From positions 1-22,492 of the forward strand of contig JBFLXN010000028.1 of the NCBI GenBank assembly GCA_040755715.1: a stretch of DNA of 22,492 bases, given 5' to 3'. The position numbers and the translations under genes are program-made. This document shows positions 14,669 to 22,380 of this stretch, one piece after another (position 1 is the stretch's first letter; the number at the start of each line of letters is the position of its first letter). This stretch comes from JBFLXN01 sp040755715 [NCBI: Candidatus Edwardsbacteria bacterium]. Lineage in GTDB: Bacteria > Edwardsbacteria > AC1 > JBFLXN01. The notes under the pieces are model-generated. The model searched no databases, was not told where the DNA came from, and saw nothing but the letters and a program-made list of their open reading frames with translations.

Positions 14669-15888
14669 CTCAACATAAGCAGGATAGAAAGGTCATAGAG
14701 AAACAATATTGAAAAGACAACGGTCAAAACTGTATTACCTAGGGGCTCTGGAATAATTTCTTTAATTCCAAGGATGTAATATAGAGCAATTGCTGAAATA
14801 GTGGGGAAGAGGAAGCGTCCTTCAGAGTAACCGTGAACCATCGTTCCATACTTAGTAGCATACACCCAGGTTCCAGTAAAAAACAGTAAGATAGATAGCA
14901 AGAAAAAAAACAGTGCTCTCTTTTGTTGACATTCCATCTTTTGGGAATTCTTCCTAAGGGTGTATCCGAACTTGAGCCATCCACAAAGAGAGACAAGAGT
15001 AAAGGCGGCAAATATAAACTTGGTTGTCTCCCAGAAGGCAATATCTTTTCCGTTTCCAAAGACTCGCTAGAAAGTCACAAACATATGTTTTAGAGTAGCC
15101 ATCTGGTAATACCAGATAAAAGGATGAGGGGGCATTGACCAATTGGGCCCAATTCCCATAAGGTTGTGATAAAGGCAATAGTTTCGGAAAAGCCAGAATC
15201 CGGCAATGGCAAAGGCGGCACCCATAAGAAGAAAGAAACTTTTAATGAAATAAGTTGTTTTTAAACCACTTTCCCTTTTCACTGTTTCCCAACCCAGAGT
15301 TAAGAAAAGGAGAGGAAAAGCAAGGAGCATAGAGGTCTTTGTCAGAACCCCTATTCCGCCCAATAGTCCTAGGAAAAGAAAGTCTCGTGGCTGGAAGCCG
15401 TGTTTTTCCCGCTTGACCAGATAGAAAAGAAGGAAAGAGAAAAGGAGATTCAAAAGGTTATCATTATTGATCAAACTGTTATTACGGGCAAAGAAAGGGT
15501 GGAAGGCAACAAAAGCGGTGCCTCCATAAATGAAACTCCTATCCTTGGGAAAAAGAACCCTAATTATGTGAGGGGTGAGTGCAATTACTCCGATAGTGAA
15601 AAAGATGGTAAAAATTCTGAGCGTGATGACTTGCCCTTTTACTCCCCAAGGGCTAAAGAGAATAAAAGCAGGAACACAGATAAGGTAATATAAAGGAGGC
15701 TGGAAATATTCCCTCCAGCCATCCTGATAGATATCCACCGGTAGCTGTTTATGTTCAACCAAGTATTGGATATAACTGAAATGGCCAAATTCGTCAGGGC
15801 CTCGAAGTAATGGGGTGAAGAAACAGAATAGTAACCTCAGCCCCAAACCCAGCACAATGATAAACCAGAGGACTTTATCTAGACGCAT
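14662..15888 (-). pseudogene. GT-C/DUF2142-like membrane glycosyltransferase interrupted by one in-frame TAG
   Basis: One frame runs from ATG 15888 to TGA 14662 and is broken only by TAG at 15067-15069 (codon 274 of 409). Before it, the protein has GPDEFGHFSYIQYL with the Asp32-Glu33 pair expected of GT-C or DUF2142-like enzymes, and YFQPPLYYLI. After it, the same frame continues for about 134 codons with further membrane helices and GRFLFPTISAIALYYIL, a motif typical of the C-terminal part of the family. No frameshift is needed to join the halves. The residue lost was plausibly Trp (VTF-W-RVFG), one G-to-A change from TAG. It could be a nonsense mutation, a consensus error or readthrough. 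TAG also ends the GT4 gene at 17204, so it works as a stop here. Flanking genes overlap it at both ends. Confidence 0.82.
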
Positions 15889-16591
15889 CTTTACTAAATA
15901 CTCCCAATTTGTCTCTTAAAATTTCTGCGCTCTTTTCTCCGACATTAAAAAGCAAATCTACAATGGAAAAATTCGGGACAAAATTGCCCCATAGTTGCGG
16001 ATAACGCGGAGAAGAAAACTTGGAAAATAGCAATTGAATCCCGGCGGCATCAAACTTCTCTTTTTCTAAATATCTTTCTCCTCCCCTTCCTGAAAGATAG
16101 ACATTTGCCTGGCACTTCTGACAGAGAGAAATAATCAAATCTGTCCCCTTACCCTCTACATTCATTTCTGAAGCTAACAAGAATTGCGGAGAAATCTTCA
16201 AATAGTGAGCAATCTTTTTTACTATCTCTAAATTCATCTTGCTCAAGTTTTCCCAGCTATCTTTGTAAATCAACTCTAAAAGGTCATCATAATCATGAAA
16301 ATAGGGAGCCTTTTTGTAACAATGCTCTAAGGTTTTAAGATGTCTTGTCTGCCAATCTTCTTCATTATTAATTTTCACTTCATTTATCTTTTGAAAATAT
16401 CTTCCTTTTTTCTTCACCGGCACGGTAAGCCATCCTGCTCTTCCATCAATAAATTTTATCCGGGTGCGATGGGTAAATGAGCGCCTAGCAAACTGGACAT
16501 CATCAAGAAAGACAAAAATATCACAATTTGTCATTTTATGAAAATATCCCAACCAGGGGAGATAGTTTGGTTGATGCGCTGCCAGAATCAT
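15875..16591 (-). CDS. WbqC-family protein
   Basis: The 238-residue protein belongs to the WbqC-like family by its N-terminal signature AHQPNYLPWLGYF and the following DIFVFLDDVQFARRSF and HRTRIK. The family is a recurrent member of O-antigen and other surface-glycan clusters and is thought to act on amino-sugar building blocks. I know of no firmly established reaction, so none is assigned. The conserved second half includes LYLSGRGGERYL and a C-terminal LPQLW-like region (SSPRYPQLWGNFVPNFSIVDLLFN), typical of full-length members. The start lies one base after the PIG-L stop and overlaps nothing upstream; a GAGG ribosome site is in the end of that gene. Its own end overlaps the GT-C-like gene by 14 bp, so it is translationally coupled. 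Confidence 0.9.
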   Translation of the reverse strand: MILAAHQPNYLPWLGYFHKMTNCDIFVFLDDVQFARRSFTHRTRIKFIDGRAGWLTVPVKKKGRYFQKINEVKINNEEDWQTRHLKTLEHCYKKAPYFHDYDDLLELIYKDSWENLSKMNLEIVKKIAHYLKISPQFLLASEMNVEGKGTDLIISLCQKCQANVYLSGRGGERYLEKEKFDAAGIQLLFSKFSSPRYPQLWGNFVPNFSIVDLLFNVGEKSAEILRDKLGVFSKDASR

Positions 16592-16592
16592 C

Positions 16593-17222
16593 TTACCTCA
16601 TCACCCATCTTACCACTTCAAACGCCTCGGCATACCTTGCTCCAATTTGTGTGCCTCGGGTAATCGCTAAACTCCTAATAAATTCTTCATTGGCGTAAAA
16701 TCTATCTAATTGCGATTTATAACACTTCAAGGCTTTGATTTTAGCCTCAATATGTCTCTCATTCAGCAAGACAAACGACTCCGTATTAAAGGTCAAGTTG
16801 TTCCAAGGAATTTCGTATCCTAGAATAGTTTTGTCTTTGAAAGCACGAAAACCCTCTTGGAAAATAGTCTGATGGTCTTGATGGGTATCGTTTGGAGAAG
16901 GCAAGAGAATCAAATCTGGACTAATTTGTTCCTTCAGCTTAGCTATTTCTTCAAGGATTGTCTGGCGAAATTGTGGGAAGTCACGAACACTGAAGTCATA
17001 TATCTTGAGATTTTTCTCTTTGATACCGAGTGTCTGCATCGCATTGGTTAATTCCTTGATTAAGGTGTCGGGTGATGCTCCAGGTGGTAATGATTTCTCA
17101 GCGGAAGAGAAAGCAGCGTAATACACTTCTTTATTTTCTTCCAAAAATTTTGCCATTGTTCCGCCACAGCCGAATTCACCATCATCGGTATGCGGTGCCA
17201 GAACTAAAATTTTCTGAAACAT
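16593..17222 (-). CDS. PIG-L family deacetylase
   Basis: This 209-residue PIG-L/LmbE-type zinc deacetylase is predicted to be cytoplasmic. The metal site is APHTDDGEFGCGG (residues 9-21), a common variant of PHPDDE. The second His block is NDTHQDHQTIFQEG, giving the catalytic and ligand His residues of the family. Members remove an acetyl group from N-acetyl-sugars or sugar lipids. In this cluster it most likely deacetylates a nucleotide sugar or a lipid-linked intermediate, possibly before the WbqC-family protein acts. ATG 17222 has an AGGAGG site 9-10 nt upstream, one of the best in the window. It overlaps the end of the GT4 gene by 19 bp, indicating operon translation. Confidence 0.92.
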   Translation of the reverse strand: MFQKILVLAPHTDDGEFGCGGTMAKFLEENKEVYYAAFSSAEKSLPPGASPDTLIKELTNAMQTLGIKEKNLKIYDFSVRDFPQFRQTILEEIAKLKEQISPDLILLPSPNDTHQDHQTIFQEGFRAFKDKTILGYEIPWNNLTFNTESFVLLNERHIEAKIKALKCYKSQLDRFYANEEFIRSLAITRGTQIGARYAEAFEVVRWVMR

Positions 17223-18475
17223 TGGGAATTTACCTCCTCATAGATTTTACACCATTTCTCAACACATTTTTCCAGTGAGAGATACTCTTTTACTAATTTA
17301 AACCCGTTTTCCCGTAATTGTTGATAATCTTCAAGAAACCTTTGCTCTTTTTCGTAAGTGGTCTCTTTATCCGGGTCAATTATTAAACCACAATTATATT
17401 TTTCTACCAGCCGAGCGGCTCCTTCTACATAAGGTGTGCAGATGACTGGCAGTCCACAAGAGAGATATTCTCCTAATTTAATGGAGAGACACACCTTGGT
17501 ATTAGGCATCTTCCTTTCTAAGATGAGTCCTGCGTCTCCCAGCAAAAGGAGAGAAGGAATTTCTTCCGCAGAAGGATTTATCAAAGTATACTCATCTTTT
17601 TTAACTCCTTCTTTCTCAATCGCCGTTTCAATCTTTTTGCGAAATGCAGGTGTTCCCGAAAGAATCACCAGATGAGCATTTTCTTTCATCTTTTTGAATC
17701 TAAGAAAATACTGTGCAGCTAATCCCCGGTCCCCAGGAGTGCCAAAAGAGCCAGAATGTAAAAGAACAAAATATTCCTCTAAGCCAAATTTGTGACGAAC
17801 TTCCTTTTTCTTTTCTGGTTCAAAATGAAAGATTCGTGTATCCACACAACAAGGGACTACACAAACTCCGGCCTGAGGTATCAGTTCTCTCACATATTCG
17901 GCAAAGGGTTCAGAAACTGCTATGGAGATACTCGATTCTTTAAGCAGTCTTCCCTCAATCGCTTTCCATAGACGATAACTAAAAGAATTTAAAGTAAAAA
18001 CGCCACTATTTATTCCTTCCTCTGGATACATTCCCCGCAGGTCAAAGATGTAGGGAATCTTAAGCAGTCTTTTGACAAAGAAAGCAAGAAGGCAGGCCGG
18101 ATAACTTCTCACATGAATAAGGTCAATCTTATATTTTAACACGTAATAAAATAACCCAGGCAGAGCACTAATAACGAAGAGACTGAGATGAATAAGTTTC
18201 AGATGGAAGTCCCGATACCTAATGGGATAAGGGATAGGGAAGAGGTGACATCTCACTCCTACACTGGCTAGCTTGTTTTGCAAATCTTTCTTTTTCCCCC
18301 TTAAAGGATGGAGGGGAAAGAAATAAATTCGCCACGGAATCAGAGCAAGGTAAGAGAAACTCATTTCTCGGTGAATCTGAGCCAACCGCTTAAGAGGGTT
18401 AAGAAATTGGTATTCTATACCCACCGAGTGAGTCGGGGATTCAATAGCAGTCAAGAAGAAAATAGATTCTTTCAT
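17204..18475 (-). CDS. Glycosyltransferase family 4 protein
   Basis: The 423-residue GT-B enzyme belongs to family 4 by its layout. The N-terminal acceptor domain has DLIHVRSYPACLLA and PYIFDLRGMYPEEG, a recurring GT4 pattern. The inter-domain region has VVPCCVDTRIF, the C-terminal domain opens with LLHSGSFGTPGDRG, and the donor site has KLGEYLSCGLPVICTPYVEGAARLV, in which the conserved Glu is retained. The product is a glycan bond formed at the cytoplasmic membrane face; the sugar is unknown. It lies 18 bp after the radical SAM gene. Its end overlaps the PIG-L gene by 19 bp and it stops with TAG, which shows that amber is used as an ordinary stop in this genome. Confidence 0.88.
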   Translation of the reverse strand: MKESIFFLTAIESPTHSVGIEYQFLNPLKRLAQIHREMSFSYLALIPWRIYFFPLHPLRGKKKDLQNKLASVGVRCHLFPIPYPIRYRDFHLKLIHLSLFVISALPGLFYYVLKYKIDLIHVRSYPACLLAFFVKRLLKIPYIFDLRGMYPEEGINSGVFTLNSFSYRLWKAIEGRLLKESSISIAVSEPFAEYVRELIPQAGVCVVPCCVDTRIFHFEPEKKKEVRHKFGLEEYFVLLHSGSFGTPGDRGLAAQYFLRFKKMKENAHLVILSGTPAFRKKIETAIEKEGVKKDEYTLINPSAEEIPSLLLLGDAGLILERKMPNTKVCLSIKLGEYLSCGLPVICTPYVEGAARLVEKYNCGLIIDPDKETTYEKEQRFLEDYQQLRENGFKLVKEYLSLEKCVEKWCKIYEEVNSQCFRKF

Positions 18476-18493
18476 TCTGGAATCTTTAGAAAA

Positions 18494-19621
18494 TTATGAA
18501 GTCCTCAATTGCAATTTACAACATCTCTTACAGATAGGCAGTAAGTTCTGCTCTAACAATACTTGCCGAAGTTTCCTGAAGTCCTTTTTGTTCCATATTT
18601 CTTTTACAGATTCTTTAAACAAATCGCCAAATCTTTTTCTAATAAAAGGACAATGAATAACAAAACCATCAGGAGTGATACGAAAATTCCCAAACACTCC
18701 GCAAGTTAAAGATACATATTTTCTAATATCACCCATATAAATATGTCTTAGATATGGATATAAAGACTGGGGGGTGTAGAAAACATTTGTCCCTAAGACA
18801 TTTCCTTTTTGGATAGTCCTTTTTAGGTATTCCTCTAACATCTCCAGAGGAAAGGAGTAATTAAGTTTTTCTTTCGCGGTTATATTAAGTATTTTCTTAT
18901 CTAAGCCCATTATTCTCAGTGATTCTGATATTTCCTCTTCTGAGCTATTTACCACTAAAGAAAAATCAATAAATCGCAGGTGAGGAAAATTAAAAATGTC
19001 TAAAATGTTTTCCATTTCATTCAAGTTCTCATTCAGAATAACAAAGCTTACAGCGCTTTTTATGTCAAATCTTCCACACAACTTGAAATTATGATAGGCC
19101 TTGGCGAATACTCCTTTTTCTCCACGAATCAGGTCGTGAGTATCTTCAAAGCCATCAAAAGAAAAATCTATACTAGCTATTCTCCTTTTATATTTTTCTA
19201 ATTTCTGTAATCTGTTTTCCGTTAAAAGTGTACCATTTGTCTGAATACTCACCAGAATATTCTCTTTTGTAATAATTTTTATGATTTCCTCTAAGTCGTC
19301 GCGAATGAAGGGTTCAGAACCGGTGAGATAGCAAGTCCTTATTTTATATGGTTTCAATATCTTTTGAAAAAGAAAGGCGATTTGTTCTAACGAAAGTTCT
19401 GGGAATTCATTTTCTGTATTACAAAAACGATACCAGCACATTATACAGTTAAGGTTACATCTCTGAGTTACTTCAAAGACCAAATTTTTAGGGACGGGAA
19501 GTTCTTCGCCCTTCAGTGCTTTCATTTGAATGCGGCGAGTTTTTCCCTTTCGGTAAGACGATAAGAGAAGATATAAGATTTTTTGTCTTTCCAATATTTT
19601 TGCAAAAGATTCAAGTGACAT
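18494..19621 (-). CDS. Radical SAM protein with SPASM-type C-terminus
   Basis: The 375-residue enzyme carries the radical SAM motif CxxxCxxC in RCNLNCIMCW (Cys55, Cys59, Cys62). The SAM-binding surfaces TGSEPFIRDDLEEII, VSIQTNGTLL and IDFSFDGFEDTHD are recognisable. The first replaces the usual GGEP with GSEP. The C-terminal region has Cys in LTCGVFGNFRITPDGFVIHC and ICKRCCK (Cys364, 367, 368), typical of a SPASM domain that binds auxiliary FeS clusters. GDLFKESVKEIWN also matches SPASM proteins. Substrates of such enzymes are peptides, sugars or small cofactors; here a glycan or lipid-linked intermediate is an inference from context. The ATG overlaps the stop of the flippase gene by 11 bp, so it is translationally coupled to the export gene. 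Confidence 0.9.
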   Translation of the reverse strand: MSLESFAKILERQKILYLLLSSYRKGKTRRIQMKALKGEELPVPKNLVFEVTQRCNLNCIMCWYRFCNTENEFPELSLEQIAFLFQKILKPYKIRTCYLTGSEPFIRDDLEEIIKIITKENILVSIQTNGTLLTENRLQKLEKYKRRIASIDFSFDGFEDTHDLIRGEKGVFAKAYHNFKLCGRFDIKSAVSFVILNENLNEMENILDIFNFPHLRFIDFSLVVNSSEEEISESLRIMGLDKKILNITAKEKLNYSFPLEMLEEYLKRTIQKGNVLGTNVFYTPQSLYPYLRHIYMGDIRKYVSLTCGVFGNFRITPDGFVIHCPFIRKRFGDLFKESVKEIWNKKDFRKLRQVLLEQNLLPICKRCCKLQLRTS

Positions 19622-20918
19622 TTAGCCACCATTCAAAGAGGAAATCTTTTATTGTTCTGAAATCATTCATTTCCGGGCAAAATGTCTTCCAAAAAGGACG
19701 CCGAGAGAATCTCAAATAGAAATATATCGCCACCATTGCGCCGATGGAATAGTAAACTGAAGAAGTGAATGCCGCTCCTTTGATTCCCCAGTGGGGAATG
19801 ATAATTATGTTCAATAAAACAGCAAAAGGCAACATTATTAGAGACTTTATCAAAAGGCAGTCAGGTCTACCAATACTCTTCAAATAGGCGGTGATAGGAG
19901 CGGTGCTCCCCGCAAAGAAGATGCCCGGTAACAAAATAAGCAATGGAGAAACACTCAAGGCAAATGCCCTTCCATAAAAAATACGAATTAGTGGATGAGC
20001 AAGCAAGGCTAATATTACACAGAGAAGAAAAAGCAAAAGCGTGGTATACCGGCAGCTGGTCGCTGTCAATTCCCCTGCTTCTTTTTTATCTTTGGAAGAA
20101 AACTTAGGGAACAAAACAGTTGTTACCGCATGGGGGATCTGCCATAGCATTTCGGCTAGCAGAACAGCCACAATATAGTAACCAACTTCACTTCGTCCAC
20201 ACCATAGATTGACTAAAAACATATCTAAGCGATAATTAAAAAACATAATAATATTGGCCATCTCTCCTTTTATCCCATAACTCACTAATTTTTGTATTAA
20301 ATTTGTTTCAATTTTAGGGTTAGGAAGTTCATAACGGACAATGTGATAAAAAGAGAAAATAGCGGTGAAAATAGCTACTATCGTCAAAGCGGCCACCGCT
20401 TCCAAAACATATCCTTTAATGATAATTAAGGCAACAAAAAGAAAGAGTAAACGAAGGAAGCTATTTAAGATGTTTAAGAAATTTCTGAGGGATATTTCTC
20501 CTATCGCTAAAAACAGATCGCCAAAATGCACAATTAAAAGATTAAAAGGAAGAGAAATAAGAGCAACTACTAAATAACTTGAGGGAATACCTTTAATGAG
20601 ATTTTTACTGAGGAGTGGAAAGAGTAATGCAAATAAGACGACCATTAGTCCGGAGGAAAGGGTAACCAAGAAGATAATTTGAAAGGCGATTGGACTGAAC
20701 AAATGAGGACTTTTCCCCAAGTAATAGATGGCGCTATCTCCTATTCCCAAGCTTCCGATTTTCTGTAAGAAGGCTGGTACTAATAAAACAAGGGCTAAGA
20801 TTCCTCTTCCCTCTGGACCCAAATTTCGCGCCATAAGGATACTCGTGACTACACTCAAAAAAAGTACTCCCCATTGAGTAAGAAAGATGGAAATTATATG
20901 TCCAATTGTTTTATGCAC
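19611..20918 (-). CDS. Wzx-type polysaccharide flippase (MOP superfamily)
   Basis: The 435-residue membrane protein has about 12 hydrophobic segments and fits the polysaccharide-transport branch of the MOP superfamily. The opening ILMARNLGPEGRGILALVLLVP is highly typical (variants of LG-x-x-x-x-G). Later, SYGIKGEMANIIMFFNYRLDMFLVN and the region GYYIVAVLLAEMLWQIPHAVTTVLFPKFS are characteristic. It is predicted to flip undecaprenyl-linked oligosaccharide or a similar lipid-linked glycan across the inner membrane. The start is GTG at 20918, overlapping the end of the GT4 gene by 8 bp. The ribosome site is poor, so coupling to that gene is likely. Its end overlaps the radical SAM gene by 11 bp. 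No Wzy polymerase is obvious nearby. Confidence 0.92.
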   Translation of the reverse strand: MHKTIGHIISIFLTQWGVLFLSVVTSILMARNLGPEGRGILALVLLVPAFLQKIGSLGIGDSAIYYLGKSPHLFSPIAFQIIFLVTLSSGLMVVLFALLFPLLSKNLIKGIPSSYLVVALISLPFNLLIVHFGDLFLAIGEISLRNFLNILNSFLRLLFLFVALIIIKGYVLEAVAALTIVAIFTAIFSFYHIVRYELPNPKIETNLIQKLVSYGIKGEMANIIMFFNYRLDMFLVNLWCGRSEVGYYIVAVLLAEMLWQIPHAVTTVLFPKFSSKDKKEAGELTATSCRYTTLLLFLLCVILALLAHPLIRIFYGRAFALSVSPLLILLPGIFFAGSTAPITAYLKSIGRPDCLLIKSLIMLPFAVLLNIIIIPHWGIKGAAFTSSVYYSIGAMVAIYFYLRFSRRPFWKTFCPEMNDFRTIKDFLFEWWLNVT

Positions 20919-22002
20919 GATGGGAGATCATTTCGTAGAGGGTTTTTAATTTTCTCAAACAATCTTGGCAATCGTATTTTTCTTCAACTAATCTTCTTCC
21001 CTGTTTTCCCATTATCATTCTTAATTCAGGGTTTTTAATCAGTTTCGAGATAGCCTCTCTTAATTCCGTGACATCCTTTGGCTTTATCAGAATACCTGTT
21101 TTGCCATGGAGGACTAACTCCGGCACACTGCCTACTCTCGTGGCAATGACTGGAAGCTCCATAGACATCGCCTCCATCACACTTACTGGGAAAGATTCTC
21201 TCAGCGAGGGGAGAACGAAGATGTCACTTTCTGCTAAACAATCTCTTATTTTTTCTTCGGAAAGCCAGCCAAGGAACTCTACATAGTTTGAAAGATTTAA
21301 TTTTTCTGTCAACGCTTTAAGCGAATTTTCCTCAGAACCTTCGTTGCAAATCAGTAATTTTAGATGTGGAAACTTCTCTACTACTTGTCGTAAAGCTTGA
21401 AGCAAAAATTGATGTCCATATTTCACCTCAAGCTGTTTGGTGACACAAAGTCTAATTAAGGAACTTCTCTTTCTTTGCCAATTGATCGGCTTAAAGAAAT
21501 CTAAATCTACTCCAAGAGGAATAGTAATCACCTTGTCTTTTAGATAAGAATATTGGTGCAAATAATCAGCCAAAAACTTACTATCAACAATGATTATTTT
21601 AGCAGACCTTAGCAATATTCTTCTTACCCATTTTCGCCAGACCTTTTCTTTATGATTTAGAGGGATAAGGTCGGTGCCAAAGCAAGAAATTAATAAGTTT
21701 TTCGTTGGTAAGCAAGCTAATATGGAGAGATCAGTATAAAGATAATGAAGATGAACAATTTCTGGTCTAATTTTCCAAAGCCACCATCGGATTCTTAAAG
21801 CAATAATGATGAGACCTATCACTTTCTTAAATAGATTCTTTTCTTTTTGCCACTTAATTAGCTCAAGAAAATAAAGGGTCGCCCCTTCAATCTTTCCTTT
21901 CTGCACTGAGATAATATAAATCTCATTATCATTTTTTCTAAAGTGAGCAGCCCATCTTTGCAAATGAATACTGGTGATATCACCCAAATAACAGATTCTC
22001 AT
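20911..22002 (-). CDS. Glycosyltransferase family 4 protein, first gene of the glycan operon
   Basis: The 363-residue GT-B enzyme has the clear GT4 fingerprint in its C-terminal domain: VTKQLEVKYGHQFLLQAL, NYVEFLGWLSEEKI and SLRESFPVSVMEAMSMELPVIATRVG, with the E-x7-E pair at Glu269 and Glu277. The N-terminal domain begins RICYLGDITSIHLQRWAAHF, a common opening for enzymes of surface-glycan clusters, and has EIVHLHYLYTDLSIL. It transfers a hexose or related sugar from a nucleotide donor to a lipid-linked acceptor; specificity cannot be read. ATG 22002 has GAGG very close (2 nt between), so initiation may be moderate. It follows a 490-bp gap with a terminator-like hairpin, which suggests that this gene opens the operon. 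Confidence 0.92.
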   Translation of the reverse strand: MRICYLGDITSIHLQRWAAHFRKNDNEIYIISVQKGKIEGATLYFLELIKWQKEKNLFKKVIGLIIIALRIRWWLWKIRPEIVHLHYLYTDLSILACLPTKNLLISCFGTDLIPLNHKEKVWRKWVRRILLRSAKIIIVDSKFLADYLHQYSYLKDKVITIPLGVDLDFFKPINWQRKRSSLIRLCVTKQLEVKYGHQFLLQALRQVVEKFPHLKLLICNEGSEENSLKALTEKLNLSNYVEFLGWLSEEKIRDCLAESDIFVLPSLRESFPVSVMEAMSMELPVIATRVGSVPELVLHGKTGILIKPKDVTELREAISKLIKNPELRMIMGKQGRRLVEEKYDCQDCLRKLKTLYEMISHRA

Positions 22003-22111
22003 TGCCTCTTATTCCGATTAAGGGAGTGTTTCTTTATTTTTGACTCTCTTTTTCTCTTTTACATATTTCTTTCCCCAGGCACAACACTTTGTCCGTTTAG
22101 ATTTGAGATGT

Positions 22112-22153
22112 AAAAAGAGGGGGTGAGAAGTTTTTCTCTTCCCCCGCCCTCTC
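22112..22153 (-). terminator. G-rich hairpin with T-run upstream of the glycan operon
   Basis: On the minus strand GGGGG plus GAG pair with CTC plus CCCCC around an A-rich loop, with small bulges. The right arm is followed within two bases by five Ts (22116-22112). This is a plausible rho-independent terminator for a minus-strand gene to the right of the window. It lies about 110-150 nt upstream of the first GT4 gene, so an attenuator in that operon's leader is the alternative. Confidence 0.5.
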
Positions 22154-22194
22154 AGGAATCTTTTTCATTTTACTTCTTTCAGTTCAGTTTTTCT

Positions 22195-22380
22195 GTAACC
22201 ACGGATTACACGAATTTAACGGATTACATCAAGTATCAAAATGTAAAAATCAAGATATTAAACCACGAATTAACACTGTTCCTCCAGTTTATTTGGTTTG
22301 TTGAGTTGACCCAGTTTATCCCGATTTCATCGGGACAAACCCAATAAACTCAAAACTTTCGTGTTCATTCGTGGACACAC
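22195..22380. repeat. Degenerate inverted-repeat tract with central TCCCGAT hairpin
   Basis: CCACGAATTAACAC (from 22264) pairs with GTGTTCATTCGTGG (ending about 22374), 13 of 14 bases. Between them lies the perfect triloop hairpin TCCCGAT-TTC-ATCGGGA (22319-22335). Around it are low-complexity AGTTTAT, TTGAGTT and AATAAACTC words that pair partially. The left part (CACGGATTACACGAATTTAAC) repeats the GATTACA/CGAAT vocabulary of the 9642-9928 gap. No coding function is visible. Confidence 0.65.

Noticed and set aside
15067-15069. Genetic-code recoding of TAG
   Set aside because: Not adopted as the main reading: TAG is the natural stop of the GT4 gene at 17204 and of the permease at 3667, and only one internal TAG is seen in the window.
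14739-15178. Minus-strand frames bridging the broken GT-C-like gene, suggesting a frameshift
   Set aside because: The two conserved halves are in the same frame on either side of TAG 15067, so no frameshift is needed. The bridging frames lack family motifs.
15400-15693. Plus-strand 97-codon frame antisense to the GT-C-like gene
   Set aside because: Lysine/glutamate-rich low-complexity translation opposite a hydrophobic gene, which is the expected shadow; no motif or ribosome site.
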